The position numbers and the translations under genes are program-made. Below are positions 8,967-18,268 of a stretch of 64,000 nucleotides of DNA, one piece after another (positions within the stretch are counted from its first letter, which is position 1; each line of letters opens with the position of its first letter). The stretch lies in contig NZ_LMDI01000023.1 in assembly GCF_001425785.1 (NCBI RefSeq), positions 262,444 to 326,443 on the forward strand, given 5' to 3'. The notes under the pieces are model-generated. The model had not been told where the DNA came from and made no database searches. It was given only the letters and a program-made list of their open reading frames with translations. Origin of the DNA: Rhizobacter sp. Root1221. Its GTDB lineage: Bacteria; Pseudomonadota; Gammaproteobacteria; Burkholderiales; Burkholderiaceae_C.

Positions 8967-10435
8967 TCAGCCTTCTTGCCGCCGAACAAGGCGGCAATCT
9001 TGCGCTTGGGCTTGATGTTGGGCGACACCCGCGCGGCGGGTGCCGGCGTCTTGCTCTCCCAGCTGGCTTCGCCGGAGCCCGACGGTTCGTAGGGTTTGTC
9101 GAAGAACGGGTCGCGCGGCGGCGCCTTCGGTGGGGCGTAGGTGCGCACCGGACGCGACTCGGTGGTGGCCGGACCATCGTCCCAGCCGCGGCGCGGGCCG
9201 CGGTCGGGGCGGCCTTCCCGCGGTTCGAAGCGCGGGCGGCTGGCGTCCAGTTCCAGGGGCTCCAGCTCCAGCTTCTTCTTGATCAGCTTTTCGATGTCGG
9301 TGACGAGGCGCGTGTCGTCGCGGGTCACCAGTGTCACCGCCAGGCCCGATGCGCCGGCACGGCCAGTGCGGCCGATGCGGTGCACGTAATCTTCCGCGTT
9401 GAACGGCACGTCGAAGTTGATCACGGCGGGCAGGTCGGCGATGTCGAGGCCGCGGGCGGCCACGTCGGTGCAGACCAGCACGTCGGTCTCGCCCTTCTTG
9501 AACGAATCGAGTGCCTTCAGGCGCTCGTCTTGCGACTTGTCGCCGTGCAGCGCGTTGGTCTTCAGGCCGTCACGCTCCAGCGAACGCGCGAGGCGGGCAC
9601 AACCGAGCTTCGAATTGACGAACACGATGGCCTGTTTGATGCCGCGGTCGGCCAGCACCTTGATGACGGCTGCGCGCTTGTCATCCGTGGAGACGCTGTA
9701 GAAGCGCTGCTCCACGTTGGTGGCCGTGGCGTTCGGGCGGGCCACCTCGACCAGGATCGGGTCCTGCAGGTAGCTTTCGGCGAGACGCTTGATCTCGGTG
9801 GAGAACGTGGCCGAGAACAGCAGCGTCTGGCGGGCCTTGGGCAGGTAGCTCAGGATGCGCTGCAGGTCGGGCAGGAAGCCGATGTCGAGCATGCGGTCGG
9901 CTTCGTCGAGCACCACGTACTCGACCTGGTTCAGCACGCAGTTCTTGGCCTCGATGTGGTCCAGCAGGCGGCCTGGCGTGGCGATCAGCACCTCGACACC
10001 CTGCTTCAGCTCGAGCGTCTGGGGCTTCATGTCGACCCCGCCGAACACCACCGCCACACGCAGCTTGCTGTGTTTCGCGTAGTTCTTGATGTTGTTGGCG
10101 ACCTGGTCGGCCAGCTCCCGCGTGGGGGCCAGCACCAGCGCGCGCACCGGGTGGCGAGCGGGCGAGACGCTGCTGGTCTCGTGCTTGAGCATCTTCTGCA
10201 GCAGCGGCAGCGAAAACGCGGCCGTCTTGCCCGTGCCCGTCTGGGCGGCGCCCATCACGTCGCGCCCGGCCAACACCAGCGGAATGGCCTTCGCCTGGAT
10301 GGGCGTGGCGAGGGTGTAGCCGGAGTCGGCGATGGCCCGCTGCAGCATGGGGGCCAGGGGCAAGGTGGAGAATTCCACCGCGGGAGGCGGCTCGGCCGCA
10401 TCGACGCGGGGGGTATCCAGGGATGTATCGGTCAT
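8963..10435 (-). CDS. rhlE: DEAD-box RNA helicase, RhlE type
   Basis: This ATP-dependent RNA helicase of about 490 residues has the Q motif ([13 protein letters not shown]), Walker A AQTGTGKT at residues 64-71, [24 protein letters not shown], then [18 protein letters not shown] and [10 protein letters not shown]. The C-terminal 110 residues are Arg/Pro-rich and end in [17 protein letters not shown], a tail typical of RhlE proteins. I chose the ATG at 10435 ([17 protein letters not shown]). A longer reading would run into the divergent rfbB upstream region. Likely roles are ribosome assembly or RNA turnover. Confidence 0.92.
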   Translation of the reverse strand: MTDTSLDTPRVDAAEPPPAVEFSTLPLAPMLQRAIADSGYTLATPIQAKAIPLVLAGRDVMGAAQTGTGKTAAFSLPLLQKMLKHETSSVSPARHPVRALVLAPTRELADQVANNIKNYAKHSKLRVAVVFGGVDMKPQTLELKQGVEVLIATPGRLLDHIEAKNCVLNQVEYVVLDEADRMLDIGFLPDLQRILSYLPKARQTLLFSATFSTEIKRLAESYLQDPILVEVARPNATATNVEQRFYSVSTDDKRAAVIKVLADRGIKQAIVFVNSKLGCARLARSLERDGLKTNALHGDKSQDERLKALDSFKKGETDVLVCTDVAARGLDIADLPAVINFDVPFNAEDYVHRIGRTGRAGASGLAVTLVTRDDTRLVTDIEKLIKKKLELEPLELDASRPRFEPREGRPDRGPRRGWDDGPATTESRPVRTYAPPKAPPRDPFFDKPYEPSGSGEASWESKTPAPAARVSPNIKPKRKIAALFGGKKAD

Positions 10436-10533
10436 CCTCCGATTATCCCCCTTCGCGGGATCACCGCCTTTTGGCCCGGATTCGGCCACTAGAATCAGTG
10501 GATTCGCACTCTGTCGCATTCGACTCCCGCTCC

Positions 10534-11589
10534 ATGATCCTCGTGACAGGCGGCGCCGGCTTCATCGGCGCGAACTTCGTCCTCGACTGGGCCGCGACGA
10601 CCGACGAGCCCGTGGTGAACCTCGACGCCCTCACGTACGCCGGCAACCTCGAGAGCCTTGCGTCGCTGCAGGGCAACCCGCGCCACACGTTCGTCAAGGG
10701 CGACATCACCGACCGTGCGCTGCTCGACCGCCTGCTCGCCGAACACCGGCCGCGCGCCATCGTGCACTTCGCCGCGGAAAGCCACGTCGACCGCAGCATC
10801 CACGGCCCCGGCGACTTCATCCGCACGAATGTCAACGGCACGTTCACGCTGCTCGAAGCCGCCCGTGCGCATTGGCTGTCACTCACCGGCGATGACAAGG
10901 CGAACTTCCGCTTCCACCACGTCAGCACCGACGAGGTGTACGGTTCGCTGTCGGCCACCGCCCCCGCGTTCACCGAAACCCATCCGTACGAACCCAACAG
11001 CCCGTACTCGGCCAGCAAGGCGGCCAGCGATCACCTCGTGCGTGCGTGGTTCCACACCTACGGCCTGCCGGTGGTCACCACCAACTGCAGCAACAACTAC
11101 GGGCCCTACCACTTCCCCGAGAAGCTGATCCCGTTGATGATCGTCAACGCACTCGCCGGCAAACCGCTGCCCGTGTACGGCGACGGCCAGCAGGTGCGCG
11201 ACTGGCTCTACGTGAAGGACCACTGCTCGGCCATCCGCGAGGTGCTCGCACGCGGCGCCCTCGGTGAAACCTACAACGTGGGCGGCTGGAACGAAAAGCC
11301 CAACCTCGAGATCGTGCACACCGTGTGCGCGCTGCTCGACGAACTGCGCCCCGATCCCGCCGGCAGCTACAAGCGCCTCATCACCTTCGTCACCGACCGC
11401 CCCGGCCACGACCGCCGCTACGCCATCGACGCCAGGAAGCTCGAACGCGAACTCGGCTGGACGCCCGCCGAAACATTCGAAACCGGCATCCGCAAGACCG
11501 TGCAGTGGTACCTCGACCATGCGGATTGGGTGGCGAACGTGCAGAGCGGGAACTACCGGGATTGGGTCTCGAAGCAATACGGCGCATGA
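10534..11589 (+). CDS. rfbB: dTDP-glucose 4,6-dehydratase
   Basis: This 351-residue extended SDR converts dTDP-glucose to dTDP-4-keto-6-deoxyglucose, the second step of dTDP-L-rhamnose synthesis. The NAD motif GGAGFIG is at residues 6-12. Further on are [37 protein letters not shown] and [18 protein letters not shown], all characteristic of RmlB. I chose the ATG at 10534 because [12 protein letters not shown] is the natural N-terminus and the longer reading overlaps the divergent helicase gene. It heads the rfbBDAC group. Confidence 0.96.
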   Translation: MILVTGGAGFIGANFVLDWAATTDEPVVNLDALTYAGNLESLASLQGNPRHTFVKGDITDRALLDRLLAEHRPRAIVHFAAESHVDRSIHGPGDFIRTNVNGTFTLLEAARAHWLSLTGDDKANFRFHHVSTDEVYGSLSATAPAFTETHPYEPNSPYSASKAASDHLVRAWFHTYGLPVVTTNCSNNYGPYHFPEKLIPLMIVNALAGKPLPVYGDGQQVRDWLYVKDHCSAIREVLARGALGETYNVGGWNEKPNLEIVHTVCALLDELRPDPAGSYKRLITFVTDRPGHDRRYAIDARKLERELGWTPAETFETGIRKTVQWYLDHADWVANVQSGNYRDWVSKQYGA

Positions 11590-11599
11590 ACTCCCACCC

Positions 11600-11680
11600 G
11601 TCATCCCGGCGAACGCCGGGACCCACCATCACCATCCTGACCCACTCGCCCGAGTGGGCCCCGGCTTTCGCCGGGGTGAC
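11600..11680. repeat. palindromic repeat element A between rfbB and rfbD
   Basis: An 81-base element begins 11 bases after the rfbB stop. Two 27-base arms (11600-11626 and 11654-11680) are inverted and match at 24 of 27 positions, with a 27-base spacer between them. The arm core is gtcatcccggcgaacgccgg. The same core returns at 11734, 51616, 51684 and 62518 in this window, so it is a dispersed intergenic palindromic repeat of the REP/BIME kind. Confidence 0.85.
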
Positions 11681-11686
11681 GGGGGT

Positions 11687-11724
11687 TCGCCCATGAAGAT
11701 CCTCCTCCTCGGCAAGAACGGCCA
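11687..11724 (+). repeat. direct repeat, first copy: duplicated rfbD translation start
   Basis: These 38 bases are identical to 11836-11873 and include the rfbD start codon and its first codons ([10 protein letters not shown]). The copies lie 149 bases apart and flank palindromic element B. This copy is not followed by the rest of rfbD and opens only a short decoy reading frame. Confidence 0.93.
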
Positions 11725-11845
11725 AAAGACACTGTCATCCCGGCGCAGGCCGGGATCTACCGCGCTGCCAGCAAACGCCGGTGTTCAACGAACCGGTGGA
11801 GATCCCGGCCTGCGCCGGGATGACAACGTGGCGGGTCGCCCATGA
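11693..11845 (+). pseudogene. 50-codon decoy ORF from the duplicated rfbD start
   Basis: The duplicated ATG at 11693 opens [20 protein letters not shown] and continues through the palindromic element for 50 codons. It ends at a TGA that overlaps the true rfbD ATG as ATGA. The first ten residues equal those of RfbD and the remainder is repeat-encoded and not protein-like. It is unlikely to make a functional product, but if translated it could couple ribosomes onto rfbD. Confidence 0.6.
11734..11824. repeat. palindromic repeat element B inside the rfbD start duplication
   Basis: A 91-base element with perfect 25-base inverted arms (11734-11758 and 11800-11824) around a 41-base centre. Its arm core gtcatcccggcgcaggccgg differs slightly from element A (gcgcagg instead of gcgaacg), so it is a distinct subtype. 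It sits between the two 38-base direct repeats at the start of rfbD. Confidence 0.88.
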
Positions 11846-11873
11846 AGATCCTCCTCCTCGGCAAGAACGGCCA
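11836..11873 (+). repeat. direct repeat, second copy: functional rfbD start
   Basis: Second copy of the 38-base direct repeat. Its ATG at 11842 is the start of the intact rfbD gene. See the first copy at 11687-11724. Confidence 0.93.
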
Positions 11874-12735
11874 GGTCGGCTGGGAGCTGCAGCGCGCGCT
11901 CGCACCGCTCGGTGACGTGGTGGCCCTGGACCGCCGCAGCAGCCCGGCCGCCGACCTGTCCCAGCCAGAATCGTTGGCCGCCCTGGTGCAATCGGTGCGC
12001 CCCGACGTCATCGTCAATGCCGCCGCCCACACCGCCGTCGACAAGGCCGAGAGCGAGCCTGACCTCGCCCGTGCCGTGAACACCACGGCGCCTGCAGTGC
12101 TGGCTCGCGAGGCCGCCGCGCTCGGCGCCTGGCTCGTGCACTACAGCACCGACTACGTCTTCGACGGCAGCGGCACCGCCCCGTGGACCGAAAACGCGCC
12201 AGTGGCCCCGCTCAGCGTGTACGGCCACAGCAAGGCCGATGGCGAAGCCGCCATCCGCCTGAGCGGCTGCAAGCACCTGATCCTGCGCACGAGCTGGGTG
12301 TATGCCGCGCGCGGCGGCAACTTCGCCAAGACCATGCTGCGCCTGGCCCGTGAACGCGATCGGCTGACCGTCATCAGCGACCAGTTCGGCGCCCCCACCG
12401 GCGCCGAACTGCTGGCCGACGTGGCCGCGCACGCCGTGCGCGTGGCGCGCCAGCGGCCCGAGGTGTCGGGCACGTACCACGCCGTCGCCGCGGGCGAAAC
12501 CACGTGGCACGGGTACGCGAGCCACGTCATCGAACATGCGCGTGCCGCCGGGCAGGCGATCAAGGTGCCGCAGGGCGCCATCGACCCGGTGCCCACCAGC
12601 GCATTCCCCACCCCGGCACGGCGCCCGGCCAACTCCCGGCTCGACACCACGCGGCTGCGGCAGACCTTCGGCCTCACGCTGCCGCCTTGGCAGCAAGGCG
12701 TCGACCGCATGCTGGCCGAAGTGCTGTCCAACTGA
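11842..12735 (+). CDS. rfbD: dTDP-4-dehydrorhamnose reductase
   Basis: This 297-residue NADPH-dependent reductase carries out the last step of dTDP-L-rhamnose synthesis. It begins [20 protein letters not shown], with the Rossmann motif GKNGQVG, and contains [36 protein letters not shown] and [18 protein letters not shown], all RmlD signatures. The start is fixed by homology. An identical upstream copy of the start at 11693 belongs to a duplication and does not continue into the gene. A 19-base gap separates it from rfbA. Confidence 0.96.
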   Translation: MKILLLGKNGQVGWELQRALAPLGDVVALDRRSSPAADLSQPESLAALVQSVRPDVIVNAAAHTAVDKAESEPDLARAVNTTAPAVLAREAAALGAWLVHYSTDYVFDGSGTAPWTENAPVAPLSVYGHSKADGEAAIRLSGCKHLILRTSWVYAARGGNFAKTMLRLARERDRLTVISDQFGAPTGAELLADVAAHAVRVARQRPEVSGTYHAVAAGETTWHGYASHVIEHARAAGQAIKVPQGAIDPVPTSAFPTPARRPANSRLDTTRLRQTFGLTLPPWQQGVDRMLAEVLSN

Positions 12736-12754
12736 CATCGACCTTCGAGGGCTC

Positions 12755-13639
12755 ATGAGCAACCGCAAAGGCATCATCCTCGCCGGGGGATCAGGCACCC
12801 GCCTGCACCCGGCCACCCTCGCCATCAGCAAGCAGTTGCTGCCGGTGTACGACAAGCCCATGGTGTACTACCCGCTGAGCACGCTGATGCTCGCCGGCAT
12901 CCGCGACATCCTGCTCATCAGCACCCCGCAGGACACCCCGCGCTTCGAAGCGCTGCTGGGCGACGGCAGCAAGTGGGGCATCAACATCCAATACTGCGTG
13001 CAGCCCAGCCCCGACGGCCTGGCCCAGGCCTTCATCCTTGGCAAGGACTTCATCGGTGGAAAGCCGAGCGCCCTCGTGCTCGGTGACAACATCTTCTACG
13101 GCCACGACCTGCAGGGCCTGCTCTCGTCGGCGGCGAACCGCGACACCGGCGCCTCCGTGTTCGCGTACCACGTGCACGACCCCGAGCGGTACGGCGTGGT
13201 GGCGTTCGACGCGCAGAAGCGCGCGCTCAGCATCGAGGAAAAGCCCAAGGCCCCGAAGAGCAACTACGCGGTCACCGGCCTCTATTTCTACGACGAACAG
13301 GTCTGCGACATCGCCGCGAGCATCAAGCCGTCGCACCGCGGAGAGCTGGAGATCACCGACGTCAATGCGCGCTACCTGGCGCAGCAGCAGCTCAACGTCG
13401 AGATCATGGGTCGCGGGTATGCGTGGCTCGATACCGGCACCCACGACAGCCTGCTGGATGCTGGGCAGTTCATTGCCACGCTGGAGAAGCGGCAAGGGTT
13501 GAAGGTGGCGTGTCCGGAGGAGATTGCGTTCCGGTCTGGGTGGATCACCCCGGAGCAGCTCGATGCGATGGCGCAGCCGATGCTGAAGAATGGGTATGGG
13601 CAGTACCTGCTCAAGGTGCTCAAGGAACAGGTGTTCTGA
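12755..13639 (+). CDS. rfbA: glucose-1-phosphate thymidylyltransferase
   Basis: This 294-residue nucleotidyltransferase makes dTDP-glucose, the first step of the pathway. It shows [17 protein letters not shown] at residues 5-21, [20 protein letters not shown], then [11 protein letters not shown] and [19 protein letters not shown]. The ATG at 12755 is the natural RmlA start, and a longer reading overlaps rfbD in another frame. Its TGA overlaps the rfbC ATG by one base. Confidence 0.97.
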   Translation: MSNRKGIILAGGSGTRLHPATLAISKQLLPVYDKPMVYYPLSTLMLAGIRDILLISTPQDTPRFEALLGDGSKWGINIQYCVQPSPDGLAQAFILGKDFIGGKPSALVLGDNIFYGHDLQGLLSSAANRDTGASVFAYHVHDPERYGVVAFDAQKRALSIEEKPKAPKSNYAVTGLYFYDEQVCDIAASIKPSHRGELEITDVNARYLAQQQLNVEIMGRGYAWLDTGTHDSLLDAGQFIATLEKRQGLKVACPEEIAFRSGWITPEQLDAMAQPMLKNGYGQYLLKVLKEQVF

Positions 13640-14190
13640 TGAAGGTCACCCCTACCGCCCTCCCCGAGGTGTTGCTGCTCGAGCCGAAGGTCTTCGGCGA
13701 CGAGCGCGGGTTCTTCATGGAGAGCTTCAACCAGAAGCTGTTCGACGACGCCGTCGGATATCCCGTCACCTTCGTGCAGGACAACCATTCGCGGTCTGCC
13801 AAGGGCGTGTTGCGCGGGTTGCACTATCAACTGCCGCCGCACGCGCAGGGCAAGCTCGTTCGCGCAGTCAGCGGCGCCGTGTTCGACGTGGCCATGGACA
13901 TGCGGCGCAGCAGCCCGAACTTTGGCAAGTGGGTGGGCTACGAACTCAGCGCTGAGAACAAGCGGATGCTGTGGATTCCGCCGGGGTTCGCGCATGGGTT
14001 CTTGGTGGTGTCCGAGTCCGCCGATTTTCTCTACAAGACGACGGACTACTACATGCCGCAGGCTGAGGGGGCAGTGCGGTGGAACGATCCGACAGTCGGC
14101 ATCGCCTGGCCCACGCTAGGTGCAGATCCGCAATTATCGAGCAAAGACCGTGACGCGCCCCCCCTGGACCAGGCGAATGCGTTCGAATGA
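13639..14190 (+). CDS. rfbC: dTDP-4-dehydrorhamnose 3,5-epimerase
   Basis: This 183-residue cupin-fold epimerase contains DERGFFMESFNQ, DNHSRSAKGVLRGLHYQ, GAVFDVAMDMRRSSPNFGKWVG and WIPPGFAHGFLVVSE, the canonical RmlC motifs with the catalytic His in GLHYQ. The ATG at 13639 overlaps the rfbA stop (TGATG), so translation is probably coupled. It closes rfbBDAC, which supplies dTDP-L-rhamnose to the polysaccharide genes downstream. Confidence 0.96.
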   Translation: MKVTPTALPEVLLLEPKVFGDERGFFMESFNQKLFDDAVGYPVTFVQDNHSRSAKGVLRGLHYQLPPHAQGKLVRAVSGAVFDVAMDMRRSSPNFGKWVGYELSAENKRMLWIPPGFAHGFLVVSESADFLYKTTDYYMPQAEGAVRWNDPTVGIAWPTLGADPQLSSKDRDAPPLDQANAFE

Positions 14191-14242
14191 CACGGTCACG
14201 AGATCCGCGGTGGCGCGGCTTGCGAATCGTACGGATGGCGGT

Positions 14243-14281
14243 ATCATCCAGCCCGTTCAAGGCTTGAACAGACTGGATGAT
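14243..14281. promoter_or_regulatory. nested inverted repeat over the start codon of the EPS MarR-type regulator
   Basis: Outer arms 14243-14251 (atcatccag) and 14273-14281 (ctggatgat) are a perfect 9-base inverted repeat. Inner arms 14255-14260 (gttcaa) and 14264-14269 (ttgaac) are a perfect 6-base repeat, with symmetric 3-base interruptions and a 3-base loop. The right outer arm contains the candidate start codon at 14277. It could be an autoregulatory operator for the dimeric regulator, or an RNA hairpin that hides the start. The sequence alone does not decide between these. Confidence 0.6.
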
Positions 14282-14708
14282 GCAAGCGCCGATGCCACAG
14301 GATGAACTGCATTTCGAGCTACTTCGCGAGTTGACGAAAGATCCGGCGGCCAGCCAACGCCGCCTGGCCGACCGGTTGGGCGTCAGCGTGGGCAAGTTGA
14401 ACTATTGCCTGCGCGCACTGATTGACAAGGGCTGGGTCAAGGCGAACAACTTCCGGAGAAGCGACAACAAGTTGGCGTACGTCTACTTGCTGACCCCGAC
14501 CGGCGTGTCAGCGAAGGTTCGCTTGACCAGGAGCTTCATCGAGCGGAAAGAGCTGGAATTCGAGACGCTGTCTACAGAAATCCGCGCCCTGAAGCTTGAA
14601 CTCCCCGTCGATCGGGTCCAACGGCATTCCGCCGAATCAACCGACGCGAGGGACAAAGGTCCAGCCTCTGCTGCGCTTCGCACCCATGGATACCCTCGCG
14701 AGCCATGA
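14277..14708 (+). CDS. MarR-type EPS-associated transcriptional regulator
   Basis: This 143-residue protein carries an N-terminal winged helix: ELLRELTKDPAASQRRLADRLGVSVGKLNYCLRALIDKGWVKANNF, then a wing with DNKLAYVYLLTPTGVSAK, and a helical tail with RSFIERKELEFETL. This matches the family of short MarR-type regulators encoded at the head of exopolysaccharide loci in Gram-negative bacteria. The last 30 residues are not family-like. The likely role is control of the operon that starts with legB. Starts at 14277, 14280 and 14292 are all possible. It is preceded by a nested inverted repeat. Confidence 0.85.
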   Translation: MMQAPMPQDELHFELLRELTKDPAASQRRLADRLGVSVGKLNYCLRALIDKGWVKANNFRRSDNKLAYVYLLTPTGVSAKVRLTRSFIERKELEFETLSTEIRALKLELPVDRVQRHSAESTDARDKGPASAALRTHGYPREP

Positions 14709-14903
14709 CCGGGGTCCGAGGCCTTTCGGGTCGCTCCATCGACCTGCTGCGACAATGTCGGGTTGGCCTCCTGCCGAATCCTCGGCGAGCCCCCGGCGCC
14801 CCTTCGCGACGCCAGGATCACCCTCTCGGCGCTCCGGCGATTCACCCCCGAATCACGCGGACACCACCCTACATCACATTCGGATCGAACGACAGGCTGC
14901 GGA

Positions 14904-15914
14904 ATGAAACTCAAAGGCAAAAAGGTATTGGTCACAGGCGCTGATGGATTCATCGGCTCTCACCTGACGGAACACCTCGTGCGAGAGGGCGCCGACGTTC
15001 GTGCGTTTGTCTACTACAACAGCTTCAACTCGTGGGGCTGGCTGGACCACGCGGGCGATGACATCAAGTCTTCCATTGACGTCTTCTCCGGCGACATCCG
15101 CGACCCCCACGGCGTCAAAGTGGCCATGAAGGATTGCGACGTGGTCATGCACCTGGCCGCGCTGATCGCGATCCCGTATTCCTATCATTCGCCGGACACG
15201 TATGTGGACACCAACGTCAAGGGCACCTTGAACGTGGTCCAGGCGGCCCGCGAACTGGGCGTGGAGCGTGTTGTCCACACGTCCACGAGCGAGGTGTACG
15301 GCACAGCGCTGTTCGTGCCGATCACGGAAAAGCACCCGTTGCAAGGTCAGTCACCCTACTCCGCCAGCAAGATCGGCGCGGACCAGATGGCGGCCAGCTT
15401 CCATGCATCGTTCGGCACCCCTGTATCGATCATTCGCCCGTTCAATACCTATGGGCCACGCCAGTCCGCCCGCGCCGTGATTCCGACCATCATCACGCAG
15501 ATTGCCTCAGGCGCGCGCGCGATCAAGCTCGGGGCTTTGCATCCTACGCGCGACTTCAACTACGTGCGCGACACGGTCCGCGGTTTCGTGGCGGTGACCG
15601 AATGTGATGCCGCGGTGGGTCAGGTCGTCAACATCGGAAGCAACTTCGAGGTGTCGATCGGGGACACGGCGAAGATGATTGCCGACCTGATGGGTCGCCC
15701 TGTCGAATTCACGAGCGACGAGCAGCGACTCCGGCCGGCAAAAAGTGAAGTCGAACGTCTTTGGGCCGACAACAGTCTCGCCGCAACGCTGGCAGGCTGG
15801 ACACCCGAATACGGCGAGAAGGACGGGTTTCGTCGCGGCCTGCAGGAAACCATCGAGTGGTTCTCCAAGAAGGAGAACCTCAGCCGCTACAAGGCCGGCC
15901 TCTACAACATCTGA
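14904..15914 (+). CDS. legB: NAD-dependent 4,6-dehydratase LegB
   Basis: This 336-residue extended SDR has GADGFIG at residues 12-18, HTSTSEVYGTA, PYSASKIGADQMA (Tyr152, Lys156), RPFNTYGPRQSARAVIPTII and TRDFNYVRDTV. It matches the LegB family, the GDP-GlcNAc 4,6-dehydratase that opens the legionaminic-acid pathway in Campylobacter. I chose the ATG at 14904 (MKLKGKKVLVTGADG), since upstream codons are not family-like. It is 15 bases before legC, the usual pair. Whether the substrate is GDP- or UDP-linked cannot be seen, but the ptmE-like gene downstream favours GDP. Confidence 0.9.
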   Translation: MKLKGKKVLVTGADGFIGSHLTEHLVREGADVRAFVYYNSFNSWGWLDHAGDDIKSSIDVFSGDIRDPHGVKVAMKDCDVVMHLAALIAIPYSYHSPDTYVDTNVKGTLNVVQAARELGVERVVHTSTSEVYGTALFVPITEKHPLQGQSPYSASKIGADQMAASFHASFGTPVSIIRPFNTYGPRQSARAVIPTIITQIASGARAIKLGALHPTRDFNYVRDTVRGFVAVTECDAAVGQVVNIGSNFEVSIGDTAKMIADLMGRPVEFTSDEQRLRPAKSEVERLWADNSLAATLAGWTPEYGEKDGFRRGLQETIEWFSKKENLSRYKAGLYNI

Positions 15915-15929
15915 ACAGCGAGATCTCGC

Positions 15930-17096
15930 ATGACTTTGTCACAGATCATCACCGAGCGGGTGCAACGCGTCACTGGCCAATCCCAGGTCGCGCTCCACGA
16001 GCCCAGCTTCAAGGGCAACGAACTGGCCTATGTCAAGGAATGCATCGACACAGGCTGGGTTTCCTCCGTCGGCAGCTACGTCGATCGGTTCGAGCGGGAT
16101 CTTGCTGAAGTGACGGGTGTCAAGCATGCCGTGGTGGTATCCAACGGCACCTCGGGGCTGCAGATCGCGCTGCAGCTGGCAGGTGTCCAAAGAGGTGACG
16201 AAGTCATCATTCCGGCACTGTCATTCGTGGCCACGGCCAATGCCGTGGTCCATTGCGGAGGAACGCCGCACTTCGTTGACACCGACGAAACGTCGCTGGG
16301 CATGTCGGTGCCGGCGCTCGCAGACCACCTCGCTGCCATCACCGAACGCCGGGCGGGCGCAACCGTCAATCGCCAAACTGGCCAACGCATCGCGGCCATC
16401 GTACCCATGCACACGTTCGGCCATCCGGTCGACATGCCTGCATTGATCGAGCTGGCGGCCCGCTTCGACATCCCAGTGGTCGAAGACGCGGCGGAATCGC
16501 TCGGCAGCCGTATCGGCGATCGGCATACCGGAACGTACGGCCTCTGCGGCATGCTGAGTTTCAATGGCAACAAGATCGTCACGACCGGCGGCGGTGGCGC
16601 GATCATCACCAACGACAGTGGCCTCGCAAAGCGCGCGAAGCACCTCACCACCACGGCCAAACAACCTCATCCGTGGGCCTTCTTCCACGACGAGGTGGCA
16701 TACAACTTCAGGCTTCCGAACCTGAATGCTGCCCTGGGCTGCGCCCAGCTGGAACAGCTGTCGGGTTTCATCGCAGCAAAGCGGGAGCTCACTCAGCGGT
16801 ACGCGGAGGCGTTGAAAGACGTAGCAGGTGTGTCTCTCTTCGTCGAGCGCCCGGGAACGCACGCCAACTACTGGCTGCAGACCTTGATACTCGACTCGGA
16901 CGTCGCTCACCTGCGAGACGAGGTCCTGAGCCACACCAACGCGGCGGGGCAGATGACTCGCCCCGTCTGGGAGTTGCTCACGACGCTGCCCATGTATGCG
17001 GAATGCCCGACCATGAAGACGCCGGTGGCGCAAGATCTCGCAAGACGCATCATCAATCTCCCCAGCAGCCCCCAACTGGTTCAGGGCGTGTCGTGA
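15930..17096 (+). CDS. legC: LegC-family PLP aminotransferase
   Basis: This 388-residue DegT/DnrJ/EryC1/StrS aminotransferase has SNGTSGLQIALQLAGV for cofactor phosphate binding, VVEDAAESLGS (Asp186) and LSFNGNKIVTTGGGGA with the Schiff-base Lys215. It matches LegC, which aminates C4 of the 4-keto sugar made by LegB. The C-terminal third has YNFRLPNLNAALGCAQLEQL. Its stop overlaps the GTG start of legG by four bases. Confidence 0.92.
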   Translation: MTLSQIITERVQRVTGQSQVALHEPSFKGNELAYVKECIDTGWVSSVGSYVDRFERDLAEVTGVKHAVVVSNGTSGLQIALQLAGVQRGDEVIIPALSFVATANAVVHCGGTPHFVDTDETSLGMSVPALADHLAAITERRAGATVNRQTGQRIAAIVPMHTFGHPVDMPALIELAARFDIPVVEDAAESLGSRIGDRHTGTYGLCGMLSFNGNKIVTTGGGGAIITNDSGLAKRAKHLTTTAKQPHPWAFFHDEVAYNFRLPNLNAALGCAQLEQLSGFIAAKRELTQRYAEALKDVAGVSLFVERPGTHANYWLQTLILDSDVAHLRDEVLSHTNAAGQMTRPVWELLTTLPMYAECPTMKTPVAQDLARRIINLPSSPQLVQGVS

Positions 17097-18268
17097 CGGG
17101 TTTCGCCAAGAAGATTGCGGTCGTCTCAGGCAGCCGCGCAGAGTACGGCCTGCTGTACTGGGTGCTGCATGACCTCCAGGAAGCGAAGGGCGTCGAGTTG
17201 CAACTTGTCGTCACGGGAATGCACTTGTCTCCGGAGTTCGGCATGACGGTGAAGGTCATCGAACAAGACGGGTTCGAGATCGCCCGGCGAGTGGAAATGC
17301 TGCTGTCCAGCGACACCCCCTCCGGTGTCGCCAAATCGATGGGCCTGGGCGTCATCGGCATGTCCGACGCATTGGAACAGCTGGCGCCAGATCTCGTCCT
17401 CGTGCTCGGCGATCGCTTCGAGATCCTGGCGGCGGTGCAGGCATGCCTGATCCACAACATTCCGGTCGCGCACATCGCTGGTGGAGATACCACCGAAGGC
17501 GCCTTCGACGAATCGATCCGTCACGCTATCACCAAGATGGCACACGTGCACTTCGTGACGAATGAACTGTCCGCACAGCGTGTGCGTCAACTCGGCGAAG
17601 ATCCTGCCCGCGTCCATTCGGTGGGCAGTCCTGGCCTCGATCACCTGAAGCGCACGCCGCTGCTGGACCGGTATGCCCTGTCAGAAGCGCTTGAGGCGCC
17701 GTTGGGCGCTCGCAACCTGCTCGTAACCTTCCACCCGGTGACACTGGAGCCCGGGGAAAGTGTGCGACAGTTCGACCAGCTTCTCGCGGCCCTTGACACC
17801 TTGGACGAGGATATTGTCCTCTGGTTCACGCGCCCCAATGCGGACACCGGCGGCCGCGGCCTGTCCGCCCGACTCGATCGTTGGTTCGCGTCCAACCAGC
17901 ATCGTGCGCGTGTCTACTCGTCGCTGGGGCAACTGCGCTACTTGAGCCTGTTGTCGCAGGCAGACGCGGTGGTGGGCAACTCGTCCAGCGGCCTCTACGA
18001 AGCGCCGTCCTTCCACGTGCCGACCGTCGATATCGGTGACCGTCAACGCGGTCGCCTGGCGCCCGCGTCCGTCATTCACTGCGAACCCGAGCGCGATTCC
18101 ATCCGTTCAGCGATCGCGCAGGCGCTCGAACTCGACTGCAGCGCCGTCTCGAACCCCTACGGCGACGGTGAATCGGCAAAGCGCATCGTTGCCGTGCTCG
18201 CCGATCTGCCATCTCGCGATGTCCTGCTCAAAAAACACTTCCACCTGATCGAGGCCCCCCTTGGCTGA
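17093..18268 (+). CDS. legG: hydrolysing NDP-GlcNAc-type 2-epimerase (NeuC/LegG family)
   Basis: This 391-residue enzyme begins FAKKIAVVSGSRAEYGLL and shows LVLGDRFEILAAVQAC, VAHIAGGDTTEGAFDESIRH, FHPVTLEP and VGNSSSGLYEAPSF, the signature of the NeuC family. In the legionaminic pathway it would release 2,4-diacetamido-2,4,6-trideoxymannose from its nucleotide. The GTG at 17093 overlaps the legC stop (GTGA), and a longer frame into legC is not protein-like. Confidence 0.92.
   Translation: MTGFAKKIAVVSGSRAEYGLLYWVLHDLQEAKGVELQLVVTGMHLSPEFGMTVKVIEQDGFEIARRVEMLLSSDTPSGVAKSMGLGVIGMSDALEQLAPDLVLVLGDRFEILAAVQACLIHNIPVAHIAGGDTTEGAFDESIRHAITKMAHVHFVTNELSAQRVRQLGEDPARVHSVGSPGLDHLKRTPLLDRYALSEALEAPLGARNLLVTFHPVTLEPGESVRQFDQLLAALDTLDEDIVLWFTRPNADTGGRGLSARLDRWFASNQHRARVYSSLGQLRYLSLLSQADAVVGNSSSGLYEAPSFHVPTVDIGDRQRGRLAPASVIHCEPERDSIRSAIAQALELDCSAVSNPYGDGESAKRIVAVLADLPSRDVLLKKHFHLIEAPLG

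Noticed and set aside
10471..10500. rfbB promoter around TAGAAT at 10490-10495
   Set aside because: The -10-like box is acceptable, but no -35 box lies at a normal distance; left out of the feature list for lack of support.
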